Shown here: piece after piece, positions 1 through 10,161 of the stretch
Position numbering within the stretch: position 1 is the stretch's first letter
Layout of the letters: the number at the start of each line of letters is the position of its first letter
Source of the DNA: Micromussa lordhowensis
Lineage: Eukaryota > Cnidaria > Anthozoa > Scleractinia > Lobophylliidae
Length of the DNA: 64,000 nucleotides
Direction of reading: 5' to 3'
Assembly: GCA_964020085.1 (NCBI GenBank)
Contig: OZ026603.1
Coordinates: forward strand, 6,250,546 to 6,314,545
Translations under genes and position numbers: made by a program
The notes under the pieces: model-generated
Databases searched by the model: none
What the model saw: only the letters and a program-made list of their open reading frames with translations
Told to the model about the DNA's origin: nothing

Positions 1-508
1 GGGCACTTTAAGAGGCGCGGTTTGCAGCAAAATGTTTTGCTAGGTTGGCACTTTAAGGAAATTTTAGTTAGAACATGATGGCATTGGCGCCAGGGTGTTT
101 TTTCTGGCCTTCCTTTTGCAGTAGTTTCCCCTGGTCCCAACTTTGCAGAATTTCAGAAAAAGCGCGCTGGGGGTCCCCTTGGCAAATTTGACATAGCTCG
201 GCTTCACGGGCACTTTAAGAGGCGCGGTTTGCAGCAAAATGTTCTGCTAGGTTGGCAGTTCAAGGAAATGGTAGTTAAAACATGATGGCATTGGCGCCAG
301 GGTGTTTTTTCTGGCCTTTTTTTTGCAGTAGTTTCCCCTGGTCCCAACTTTGCAGAATTTCAGAAAACGCGCGCTGGGGGTCCCCTTGGCAAATTTGACA
401 TAGCTCGGCTTCACGGGCACTTTAAGAGGCGCGGTTTGCAGCAAAATGTTTTGCGAGGATGGCACTTCAAGGAAATTTTAGTTAGAACATGATGGCATTG
501 GCGCCAGG

Positions 509-535
509 GTGTTTTTTCTGGCCTTCTTTTTGCAG
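509..535 (+). other. Pyrimidine-rich tract ending in CAG (3' splice-site look-alike), one per monomer
   Basis: Monomer positions 21-47 form a T/C-rich run that ends in TTTTTGCAG followed by TAG. This resembles a eukaryotic 3' splice acceptor (polypyrimidine tract plus CAG) on the plus strand. It is present in nearly every monomer, and the T-run length is the commonest site of 1-bp indels (near 43360, 44186, 46873, 47912 and 54330). Nothing in the window shows that the array is transcribed, and no matching strong 5' donor is obvious. This is a sequence resemblance only and may simply reflect base composition. Confidence 0.35.
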
Positions 536-596
536 TAGTTTCCCCTGGTCCCAACTTTGCAGAATTTCAGAAAACGCGCGCTGGGGGTCCCCTTGG

Positions 597-604
597 CAAA
601 TTTG
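597..604. other. Perfect 8-bp palindrome CAAATTTG, one per monomer
   Basis: Monomer positions 109-116 read CAAATTTG, which equals its own reverse complement. It lies in the conserved core, between GGGGGTCCCC (95-104) and the CTCGGCTTCACGGGC segment. It was unchanged in almost all monomers I read. Exceptions include a G-to-A change next to it at 16744 and C-to-A changes at 30192 and 48416. Its function, if any, is unknown; short AT-rich palindromes also arise by chance. Confidence 0.6.
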
Positions 605-622
605 ACATAGCTCGGCTTCACG

Positions 623-678
623 GGCACTTTAAGAGGCGCGGTTTGCAGCAAAATGTTCTGCTAGGTTGGCACTTTAAG
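623..678 (+). repeat. Internal direct repeat GGCACTTNAAG, 45 bp apart within the monomer
   Basis: The 11-mer GGCACTTTAAG occurs at monomer positions 135-145 (here 623-633) and again at 180-190 (here 668-678). The two copies are identical when position 187 is T and differ by one base when it is C or G. The second copy is far more variable across the array than the first. This may be a trace of an older, shorter subrepeat inside the 207-bp unit, or a coincidence of short sequence. Confidence 0.6.
647..662. other. Near-perfect dyad AGCAAAATGTTCTGCT (monomer positions 159-174)
   Basis: Two 7-bp arms, AGCAAAA and TTCTGCT, flank a central TG. One pair, position 163 (A) against 170 (C), breaks the symmetry. 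It overlaps a second dyad, TTTGC-A-GCAAA, at positions 154-164. Two variant classes elsewhere restore the symmetry, as described at 3959 and 55499. A dyad of this size could bind a dimeric protein or extrude a small hairpin. Neither is shown by the sequence. Confidence 0.6.
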
Positions 679-1316
679 GAAATCCTAGTTAGAACATGAT
701 GGCGTTGGCGCGAGGGTGTTTTTTCTGGCCTTCTTTTTGCAGTAGTTTCCCCTGGTCCCAACTTTGCAGAATTTCAGAAAACGCGCGCTGGGGGTCCCCT
801 TGGCAAATTTGACATAGCTCGGCTTCACGGGCACTTTAAGAGGCGCGGTTTGCAGCAAAATGTTCTGCTAGGTTGGCACTTCAAGGAAATGGTAGTTAAA
901 ACATGATGGCATTGGCGCCAGGGTGTTTTTTCTGGCCTTTTTTTTGCAGTAGTTTCCCCTGGTCCCAACTTTGCAGAATTTCAGAAAACGCGCGCTTGGG
1001 GTCCCCTTGGCAAATTTGACATAGCTCGGCTTCACGGGCACTTTAAGAGGCGCGGTTTGCAGCAAAATGTTTTGCGAGGTTGGCACTTCAAGGAAATTTT
1101 AGTTAGAACATGATGGCATTGGCGCCAGGGTGTTTTTTCTGGCCTTCTTTTTGCAGTAGTTTCCCCTGGTCCCAACTTTGCAGAATTTCAGAAAACGCGC
1201 GCTGGGGGTCCCCTTGGCAAATTTGACATAGCTCGGCTTCACGGGCACTTTAAGAGGCGCGGTTTGCAGCAAAATGTTCTGCTAGGTTGGCACTTTAAGG
1301 AAATTCTAGTTAGAAC

Positions 1317-3330
1317 ATGATGGCATTGGCGCCAGGGTGTTTTTTCTGGCCTTCTTTTTGCAGTAGTTTCCCCTGGTCCCAACTTTGCAGAATTTCAGAA
1401 AACGCGCGCTGGGGGTCCCCTTGGCAAATTTGACATAGCTCGGCTTCACGGGCACTTCAAGACGCGCGGTTTGCAGCAAAATGTTCTGCTAGTTTGGCAC
1501 TTTAAGGAAATTGTAGTTAGAACATGATGGCATTGGCGCCAGGGTGTTTTCTCTGGACTTCTTTTTGCAGTAGTTTCCCCTGGTCCCAACTTTGCAGAAT
1601 TTCAGAAAACGCGCGCTGGGGGTCCCCTTGGCAAATTTGACATAGCTCGGCTTCACGGGCACTTTAAGAGACGCGGTTTGCAGCAAAATGTTCTGCTAGG
1701 TTGGCACTTTAAGGAAATTTTAGTTAGAAGATGATGGCATTGGCGCCAGGGTGTTTTTTGTGGCCTTCTTTTTGCAGTAGTTTCCCCTGGTCCCAACTTT
1801 GCAGAATTTCAGAAAACGCGCGCTGGGGGTCCCCTTGGCAAATTTGACATAGCTCGGCTTCACAGGCACTTTAAGAGGCGCGGTTTGCAGCAAAATGTCC
1901 TGCTAGGTTGGCACTTTAAGGAAATCCTAGTTAGAACATGATGGCATTGGCGCCAGGTTGTTTTTTCTGGCCTTCTTTTTGCAGTAGTTTCCCCTGGTCC
2001 CAACTTTGCAGAATTTCAGAAAACGCGCGCTGGGGGTCCCCTTGGCAAATTTGACACAGCTCGGCTTCACGGGCACTTTAAGAGGCGCGGTTTGCAGCAA
2101 AATGTTCTGCTAGGTTGGCACTTTAAGGAAATCCTAGTTAGAACATGATGGCATTGGCGCCAGGGTGTTTTTTCTGGCCTTCTTTTTGCAGTAGTTTCCC
2201 CTGGTCCCAACTTTGCAGAATTTCAGAAAACGCGCGCTGGGGGTCCCCTTGGCAAATTTGACATAGCTCGGCTTCACGGGCACTTTAAGACGCGCGGTTT
2301 GCAGCAAAATGTCCTGCTAGGTTGGCACTTTAAGGAAATCCTAGTTACAACATGATGGCATTGGCGCCAGGTTGTTTTTTCTGGCCTTCTTTTTGCAGTA
2401 GTTTCCCCTGGTCCCAACTTTGCAGAATTTCAGAAAACGCGCGCTGGGGGTCCCCTTGGCAAATTTGACACAGCTCGGCTTCACGGGCACTTTAAGAGGC
2501 GCGGTTTGCAGCAAAATGTTCTGCTAGGTTGGCACTTCAAGGAAATGGTAGTTAAAACATGATGGCATTGGCGCCAGGGTGTTTTTTCTGGCCTTCTTTT
2601 TGCAGTAGTTTCCCCTGGTCCCAACTTTGCAGAATTTCAGAAAACGCGCGCTGGGGGTCCCCTTGGCAAATTTGACATAGCTCGGCTTCACGGGCACTTT
2701 AAGAGGCGCGGTTTGCAGCAAAATGTTTTGCTAGGTTAGCACTTTAAGGAAATCCTAGTTAGAACATGATGGCATTGGCGCGAGGGTGTTTTTTCTGGCC
2801 TTCTTTTTGCAGTAGTTTCCCCTGGTCCCAACTTTGCAGAATTTCAGAAAACGCGCGCTGGGGGTCCCCTTGGCAAATTTGACATAGCTCGGCTTCACGG
2901 GCACTTTAAGAGGCGCGGTTTGCAGCAAAATGTTCTGCTAGGTTGGCACTTTACGGAAATCCTAGTTACAACATGATGGCATTGGCGCCAGGGTGTTTTT
3001 TCTGGCCTTCTTTTTGCAGTAATTTCCCCTGGTCCCAACTTTGCAGAATTTCAGAAAACGCGCGCTGGGGGTCCCCTTGGCAAATTTGACATAGCTCGGC
3101 TTCACGGGCACTTTAAGAGGCGCGGTTTGCAGCAAAATGTTCTGCTAGGTTGGCACTTCAAGGAAATTTTAGTTAAAACATGATGGCATTGGCGCCAGGG
3201 TGTTTTTTCTGGCCTTCTTTTTGCAGTAGTTTCCCCTGGTCCCAACTTTGCAGAATTTCAGAAAACGCGCGCTGGGGGTCCCCTTGGCAAATTTGACATA
3301 GCTCGGTTTCACGGGCATTTTAAGAGGCGC
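1317..3330 (+). repeat. Mixed monomers with a 2-mer (414 bp) duplication
   Basis: These are ordinary monomers without one dominant long unit. A two-monomer duplication is visible: the variants CCAGGTTG and GACACAGCTCGG occur together near 1954-2065 and again 414 bp later near 2368-2480. An AAGACGCGCGG variant occurs at about 1459 and 2288. The last monomers carry CAGTAATTTCC (near 3017), AAATTTTAGTTAAAAC and ACGGGCATTTTAAG (near 3311); this same set recurs beyond the 10-mer array near 13160-13460. Confidence 0.8.
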
Positions 3331-5400
3331 GGTTTGCAGCAAAATGTTCTGCTAGGTTGGCACTTGAAGGAAATTCTAGTTAGAACATGATGGCATTGGC
3401 GCCAGGGTGTTTTTTCTGGCCTTCTTTTTGCAGTAGTTTCCCCTGGTCCCAACTTTGCAGAATTTCAGAAAACGCGCGCTGGGGGTCCCCTTGGCAAATT
3501 TGACATAGCTCGGTTTCACGGGCACTTTAAGAGGCGCGGTTTGCAGCAAAATGTTTTGCTAGGTTGGCACTTTGAGGAAATCCTAGTTAGAACATGATGG
3601 CATTGGCGCCAGGGTGTTTTTTCTGGCCTTCTTTTTGCAGTAGTTTCCCCTGGCCCCAACTTTGTAGAATTTCAGAAAACGCGCGCTGGGGGTCCCCTTG
3701 GCAAATTTGACATAGCTCGGCTTCACGGGCACTTTAAGAGGCGCGGTTTGCAGCAAAATGTTCTGCTAGGTTGGCACTTCAAGGAAATCATACTTAGAAC
3801 ATGATGGCATTGGCGCCAGGGTGTTTTTTCTGGCCTTCTTTTTGCAGTAGTTTCCCCTGGTCCCAACTTTGCAGAATTTCAGAAAACGCGCGCTGGGGGT
3901 CCCCTTGGCAAATTTGACATAGCTCGGCTTCACGGGCACTTTAAGAGGCGCGGTTTGCAGCAAAATGTTTTGCTAGGTTGGCACTTCAAGGAAATCCTAG
4001 TTAGAACATGATGGCATTGGCGCCAGGGTGTTTTTTCTGGCCTTCTTTTTGCAGTAGTTTCCCCTGGTCCCAACTTTGCAGAATTTCAGAAAACGCGCGC
4101 TGGGGGTCCCCTTGGCAAATTTGACATAGCTCGGCTTCACGGGCACTTTAAGAGGCGCGGTTTGCAGCAAAATGTTCTGCTAGGTTGGCACTTCAAGGAA
4201 CTTATACTTAGAACATGATGGCATTGGCGCCAGGGTGTTTTTTCTGGCCTTCTTTTTGCAGTAGTTTCCCCTGGTCCCAACTTTGCAGAATTTCAGAAAA
4301 CGCGCGCTGGGGGTCCCCTTGGCAAATTTGACATAGCTCGGCTTCACGGGCACTTTAAGAGGCGCGGTTTGCAGCAAAATGTTTTGCTAGGTTGGCACTT
4401 CAAGGAAATTCTAGTTAGAACATGATGGCATTGGCGCCAGGGTGTTTTTTCTGGCCTTCTTTTTGCAGTAGTTTCCCCTGGTCCCAACTTTGCAGAATTT
4501 CAGAAAACGCGCGCTGGGGGTCCCCTTGGCAAATTTGACATAGCTCGGCTTCACGGGCACTTTAAGAGGCGCGGTTTGCAGTAAAATGTTCTGCTAGGTT
4601 GGCACTTCAAGGAAATCCTAGTTAGAACATGATGGCATTGGCGCCAGGGTGTTTTTTCTGGCCTTCTTTTTGCAGTAGTTTCCCCTGGTCCCAACTTTGC
4701 AGAATTTCAGAAAACGCGCGCTGGGGGTCCCCTTGGCAAATTTGACATAGCTCGGTTTCACGGGCACTTTAAGAGGCGCGGTTTGCAGCAAAATGTTCTG
4801 CTAGGTTGGCACTTTAAGGAAATCCTAGTTAGAACATGATGGCATTGGCGCCAGGGTGTTTTTTCTGGCCTTCTTTTTGCAGTAGTTTCCCCTGGTCCCA
4901 ACTTTGCAGAATTTCAGAAAACGCGCGCTGGGGGTCCCCTTGGCAAATTTGACATAGCTCGGCTTCACGGGCACTTTAAGAGGCGCGGTTTGCAGCAAAA
5001 TGTTCTGCTAGGTTGGCACTTTAAGGAAATCTTAGTTAGAACATGATGGCATTGGCGCCAGGGTGTTTTTTCTGGCCTTCTTTTTGCAGTAGTTTCCCCT
5101 GGTCCCAACTTTGCAGAATTTCAGAAAACGCGCGCTGGGGGTCCCCTTGGCAAATTTGACATAGCTCGGCTTCACGGGCACTTTAAGAGGCGCGGTTTGC
5201 AGCAAAATGTTCTGCTAGGTTGGTACTTCAAGGAATTTGTAGTTAGAACATGATGGCATTGGCGCCTGGGTGTTTTTTCTGGCCTTCTTTTTGTGGTAGT
5301 TTCCCCTGGTCCCAACTTTGCAGAATTTCAGAAAACGCGCGCTGGGGGTCCCCTTGGCAAATTTGACATAGCTCGGCTTCACGGGAACTTTAAGAGGCGC
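3331..5400 (+). repeat. 10-mer HOR (2070 bp), copy 1
   Basis: This is the first of four nearly identical ten-monomer units. Diagnostic monomers in order: CACTTGAAGGAAATTC (about 3361); TTTGAGGAAATCC followed by TGGCCCCAACTTTGTAG (about 3651); AAATCATACTTAGAAC (about 3785); GAACTTATACTTAGAAC (about 4198); CAGTAAAATGTT (about 4580); and TGGTACTTCAAGGAATTTG with GCGCCTGGG, TTTGTGGTAG and CACGGGAACTTT (about 5221-5390). All recur at +2070. The boundary is assigned by marker phase and could be shifted by a fraction of a monomer. Confidence 0.9.
3959..3974. other. Perfect-arm dyad AGCAAAATGTTTTGCT (A163/T170 class)
   Basis: Here monomer position 170 is T, so it pairs with A at 163 and both 7-bp arms match perfectly around the central TG. 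This class is common and scattered, for example at 3535-3550, 8097-8112, 17631 and 31691, and near 38519 and 48467. It is listed as a representative of that variant class. Confidence 0.6.
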
Positions 5401-7470
5401 GGTTTGCAGCAAAATGTTCTGCTAGGTTGGCACTTGAAGGAAATTCTAGTTAGAACATGATGGCATTGGCGCCAGGGTGTTTTTTCTGGCCTTCTTTTTG
5501 CAGTAGTTTCCCCTGGTCCCAACTTTGCAGAATTTCAGAAAACGCGCGCTGGGGGTCCCCTTGGCAAATTTGACATAGCTCGGTTTCACGGGCACTTTAA
5601 GAGGCGCGGTTTGCAGCAAAATGTTTTGCTAGGTTGGCACTTTGAGGAAATCCTAGTTAGAACATGATGGCATTGGCGCCAGGGTGTTTTTTCTGGCCTT
5701 CTTTTTGCAGTAGTTTCCCCTGGCCCCAACTTTGTAGAATTTCAGAAAACGCGCGCTGGGGGTCCCCTTGGCAAATTTGACATAGCTCGGCTTCACGGGC
5801 ACTTTAAGAGGCGCGGTTTGCAGCAAAATGTTCTGCTAGGTTGGCACTTCAAGGAAATCATACTTAGAACATGATGGCATTGGCGCCAGGGTGTTTTTTC
5901 TGGCCTTCTTTTTGCAGTAGTTTCCCCTGGTCCCAACTTTGCAGAATTTCAGAAAACGCGCGCTGGGGGTCCCCTTGGCAAATTTGACATAGCTCGGCTT
6001 CACGGGCACTTTAAGAGGCGCGGTTTGCAGCAAAATGTTTTGCTAGGTTGGCACTTCAAGGAAATCCTAGTTAGAACATGATGGCATTGGCGCCAGGGTG
6101 TTTTTTCTGGCCTTCTTTTTGCAGTAGTTTCCCCTGGTCCCAACTTTGCAGAATTTCAGAAAACGCGCGCTGGGGGTCCCCTTGGCAAATTTGACATAGC
6201 TCGGCTTCACGGGCACTTTAAGAGGCGCGGTTTGCAGCAAAATGTTCTGCTAGGTTGGCACTTCAAGGAACTTATACTTAGAACATGATGGCATTGGCGC
6301 CAGGGTGTTTTTTCTGGCCTTCTTTTTGCAGTAGTTTCCCCTGGTCCCAACTTTGCAGAATTTCAGAAAACGCGCGCTGGGGGTCCCCTTGGCAAATTTG
6401 ACATAGCTCGGCTTCACGGGCACTTTAAGAGGCGCGGTTTGCAGCAAAATGTTTTGCTAGGTTGGCACTTCAAGGAAATTCTAGTTAGAACATGATGGCA
6501 TTGGCGCCAGGGTGTTTTTTCTGGCCTTCTTTTTGCAGTAGTTTCCCCTGGTCCCAACTTTGCAGAATTTCAGAAAACGCGCGCTGGGGGTCCCCTTGGC
6601 AAATTTGACATAGCTCGGCTTCACGGGCACTTTAAGAGGCGCGGTTTGCAGTAAAATGTTCTGCTAGGTTGGCACTTCAAGGAAATCCTAGTTAGAACAT
6701 GATGGCATTGGCGCCAGGGTGTTTTTTCTGGCCTTCTTTTTGCAGTAGTTTCCCCTGGTCCCAACTTTGCAGAATTTCAGAAAACGCGCGCTGGGGGTCC
6801 CCTTGGCAAATTTGACATAGCTCGGTTTCACGGGCACTTTAAGAGGCGCGGTTTGCAGCAAAATGTTCTGCTAGGTTGGCACTTTAAGGAAATCCTAGTT
6901 AGAACATGATGGCATTGGCGCCAGGGTGTTTTTTCTGGCCTTCTTTTTGCAGTAGTTTCCCCTGGTCCCAACTTTGCAGAATTTCAGAAAACGCGCGCTG
7001 GGGGTCCCCTTGGCAAATTTGACATAGCTCGGCTTCACGGGCACTTTAAGAGGCGCGGTTTGCAGCAAAATGTTCTGCTAGGTTGGCACTTTAAGGAAAT
7101 CTTAGTTAGAACATGATGGCATTGGCGCCAGGGTGTTTTTTCTGGCCTTCTTTTTGCAGTAGTTTCCCCTGGTCCCAACTTTGCAGAATTTCAGAAAACG
7201 CGCGCTGGGGGTCCCCTTGGCAAATTTGACATAGCTCGGCTTCACGGGCACTTTAAGAGGCGCGGTTTGCAGCAAAATGTTCTGCTAGGTTGGTACTTCA
7301 AGGAATTTGTAGTTAGAACATGATGGCATTGGCGCCTGGGTGTTTTTTCTGGCCTTCTTTTTGTGGTAGTTTCCCCTGGTCCCAACTTTGCAGAATTTCA
7401 GAAAACGCGCGCTGGGGGTCCCCTTGGCAAATTTGACATAGCTCGGCTTCACGGGAACTTTAAGAGGCGC
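5401..7470 (+). repeat. 10-mer HOR (2070 bp), copy 2
   Basis: This unit repeats every diagnostic variant of copy 1 at exactly +2070 bp: the TGGCCCC/TTTGTAG monomer near 5720, AAATCATACTTAG near 5855, GAACTTATACTTAG near 6268, CAGTAAAATG near 6650 and the GTACTTCAAGGAATTTG monomer near 7291. I saw no difference from copy 1 by eye. The near identity implies very recent amplification, or an assembly duplication. Confidence 0.9.
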
Positions 7471-9540
7471 GGTTTGCAGCAAAATGTTCTGCTAGGTTGG
7501 CACTTGAAGGAAATTCTAGTTAGAACATGATGGCATTGGCGCCAGGGTGTTTTTTCTGGCCTTCTTTTTGCAGTAGTTTCCCCTGGTCCCAACTTTGCAG
7601 AATTTCAGAAAACGCGCGCTGGGGGTCCCCTTGGCAAATTTGACATAGCTCGGTTTCACGGGCACTTTAAGAGGCGCGGTTTGCAGCAAAATGTTTTGCT
7701 AGGTTGGCACTTTGAGGAAATCCTAGTTAGAACATGATGGCATTGGCGCCAGGGTGTTTTTTCTGGCCTTCTTTTTGCAGTAGTTTCCCCTGGCCCCAAC
7801 TTTGTAGAATTTCAGAAAACGCGCGCTGGGGGTCCCCTTGGCAAATTTGACATAGCTCGGCTTCACGGGCACTTTAAGAGGCGCGGTTTGCAGCAAAATG
7901 TTCTGCTAGGTTGGCACTTCAAGGAAATCATACTTAGAACATGATGGCATTGGCGCCAGGGTGTTTTTTCTGGCCTTCTTTTTGCAGTAGTTTCCCCTGG
8001 TCCCAACTTTGCAGAATTTCAGAAAACGCGCGCTGGGGGTCCCCTTGGCAAATTTGACATAGCTCGGCTTCACGGGCACTTTAAGAGGCGCGGTTTGCAG
8101 CAAAATGTTTTGCTAGGTTGGCACTTCAAGGAAATCCTAGTTAGAACATGATGGCATTGGCGCCAGGGTGTTTTTTCTGGCCTTCTTTTTGCAGTAGTTT
8201 CCCCTGGTCCCAACTTTGCAGAATTTCAGAAAACGCGCGCTGGGGGTCCCCTTGGCAAATTTGACATAGCTCGGCTTCACGGGCACTTTAAGAGGCGCGG
8301 TTTGCAGCAAAATGTTCTGCTAGGTTGGCACTTCAAGGAACTTATACTTAGAACATGATGGCATTGGCGCCAGGGTGTTTTTTCTGGCCTTCTTTTTGCA
8401 GTAGTTTCCCCTGGTCCCAACTTTGCAGAATTTCAGAAAACGCGCGCTGGGGGTCCCCTTGGCAAATTTGACATAGCTCGGCTTCACGGGCACTTTAAGA
8501 GGCGCGGTTTGCAGCAAAATGTTTTGCTAGGTTGGCACTTTAAGGAAATTCTAGTTAGAACATGATGGCATTGGCGCCAGGGTGTTTTTTCTGGCCTTCT
8601 TTTTGCAGTAGTTTCCCCTGGTCCCAACTTTGCAGAATTTCAGAAAACGCGCGCTGGGGGTCCCCTTGGCAAATTTGACATAGCTCGGCTTCACGGGCAC
8701 TTTAAGAGGCGCGGTTTGCAGTAAAATGTTCTGCTAGGTTGGCACTTCAAGGAAATCCTAGTTAGAACATGATGGCATTGGCGCCAGGGTGTTTTTTCTG
8801 GCCTTCTTTTTGCAGTAGTTTCCCCTGGTCCCAACTTTGCAGAATTTCAGAAAACGCGCGCTGGGGGTCCCCTTGGCAAATTTGACATAGCTCGGTTTCA
8901 CGGGCACTTTAAGAGGCGCGGTTTGCAGCAAAATGTTCTGCTAGGTTGGCACTTTAAGGAAATCCTAGTTAGAACATGATGGCATTGGCGCCAGGGTGTT
9001 TTTTCTGGCCTTCTTTTTGCAGTAGTTTCCCCTGGTCCCAACTTTGCAGAATTTCAGAAAACGCGCGCTGGGGGTCCCCTTGGCAAATTTGACATAGCTC
9101 GGCTTCACGGGCACTTTAAGAGGCGCGGTTTGCAGCAAAATGTTCTGCTAGGTTGGCACTTTAAGGAAATCTTAGTTAGAACATGATGGCATTGGCGCCA
9201 GGGTGTTTTTTCTGGCCTTCTTTTTGCAGTAGTTTCCCCTGGTCCCAACTTTGCAGAATTTCAGAAAACGCGCGCTGGGGGTCCCCTTGGCAAATTTGAC
9301 ATAGCTCGGCTTCACGGGCACTTTAAGAGGCGCGGTTTGCAGCAAAATGTTCTGCTAGGTTGGTACTTCAAGGAATTTGTAGTTAGAACATGATGGCATT
9401 GGCGCCTGGGTGTTTTTTCTGGCCTTCTTTTTGTGGTAGTTTCCCCTGGTCCCAACTTTGCAGAATTTCAGAAAACGCGCGCTGGGGGTCCCCTTGGCAA
9501 ATTTGACATAGCTCGGCTTCACGGGAACTTTAAGAGGCGC
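7471..9540 (+). repeat. 10-mer HOR (2070 bp), copy 3
   Basis: This is the same ten-monomer unit at +2070 from copy 2. A private difference is CACTTTAAGGAAATTC near 8536, where copies 1, 2 and 4 have CACTTCAAGG. Such a copy-specific substitution argues that at least this copy is a real locus and not a collapsed or duplicated read path. The unit is followed by a monomer carrying GGCATCGGCG (9603) in place of GGCATTGGCG. Confidence 0.88.
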
Positions 9541-10161
9541 GGTTTGCAGCAAAATGTTCTGCTAGGTTGGCACTTTAAGGAAATTCTAGTTAGAACATGA
9601 TGGCATCGGCGCCAGGGTGTTTTTTCTGGCCTTCTTTTTGCAGTAGTTTCCCCTGGTCCCAACTTTGCAGAATTTCAGAAAACGCGCGCTGGGGGTCCCC
9701 TTGGCAAATTTGACATAGCTCGGCTTCACGGGCACTTTAAGAGGCGCGGTTTGCAGCAAAATGTTCTGCTAGGTTGGCACTTTAAGGAAATCTTAGTTAG
9801 AACATGATGGCATTGGCGCCAGGGTGTTTTTTCTGGCCTTCTTTTTGCAGTAGTTTCCCCTGGTCCCAACTTTGCAGAATTTCAGAAAACGCGCGCTGGG
9901 GGTCCCCTTGGCAAATTTGACATAGCTCGGCTTCACGGGCACTTTAAGAGGCGCGGTTTGCAGCAAAATGTTCTGCTAGGTTGGTACTTCAAGGAATTTG
10001 TAGTTAGAACATGATGGCATTGGCGCCTGGGTGTTTTTTCTGGCCTTCTTTTTGTGGTAGTTTCCCCTGGTCCCAACTTTGCAGAATTTCAGAAAACGCG
10101 CGCTGGGGGTCCCCTTGGCAAATTTGACATAGCTCGGCTTCACGGGAACTTTAAGAGGCGC
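9541..10161 (+). repeat. Three-monomer insertion between 10-mer copies 3 and 4
   Basis: This 621-bp segment interrupts the 2070-bp rhythm. It starts with a monomer bearing GGCATCGGCG (ATCGG at 9605), continues with an AAATCTTAGTTAG monomer, and ends with an extra copy of the terminal GTACTTCAAGGAATTTG / CACGGGAAC monomer (about 9982-10150). The GGCATCGGCG monomer recurs at 12296, exactly 13 monomers (2691 bp) later. Copy 4 together with these flanks therefore behaves as a 13-mer, as expected from unequal exchange between offset HOR copies. Confidence 0.85.

Larger units (their letters stand above)
489..695 (+). repeat. Representative consensus monomer (207 bp)
   Basis: This copy matches the majority base at essentially every position and serves as the reference for numbering. 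Landmarks by monomer position: GGCGCC at 12-17; a pyrimidine-rich stretch at about 22-43 ending in TTTGCAG; GGTCCC at 59-64; the CpG cluster ACGCGCGC at 86-93; GGGGGTCCCC at 95-104; the palindrome CAAATTTG at 109-116; GGCACTTTAAG at 135-145; TTTGCAGCAAA at 154-164; AGCAAAATGTTCTGCT at 159-174; and a second GGCACTTNAAG at 180-190. The consensus has 103 G+C of 207 and eight CpG sites, at 14, 87, 89, 91, 125, 133, 149 and 151. Positions 187, 196, 197 and 204 are the most variable, and position 170 switches between C and T across the array. Confidence 0.95.
75..1316 (+). repeat. 3-mer higher-order repeat, 621 bp x 2
   Basis: Monomers 75-695 and 696-1316 repeat as sets of three. The first members share AAATGGTAGTTAAAAC before the next anchor. 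The second members share a T-rich TTTTTTTTGCAG tract and the rare TTTGCGAGG variant in place of TTCTGCTAGG. The third members are near consensus. The two sets differ at scattered sites, for example GGCAGTTC against GGCACTTC at 256-263 and GGCGCGAGG at about 706, so this is an older or less homogenised duplication than the 10-mer units downstream. Confidence 0.8.

Noticed and set aside
583..592. GGGGGTCCCC as a transcription terminator hairpin
   Set aside because: The arms are only 4 bp with a 2-bp centre and no T-run follows directly. The context is eukaryotic satellite.
613..628. CENP-B box in the CTTCACGGGC segment
   Set aside because: CGGG is present, but the required TTCG and the spaced A of the 17-bp box do not line up on either strand.
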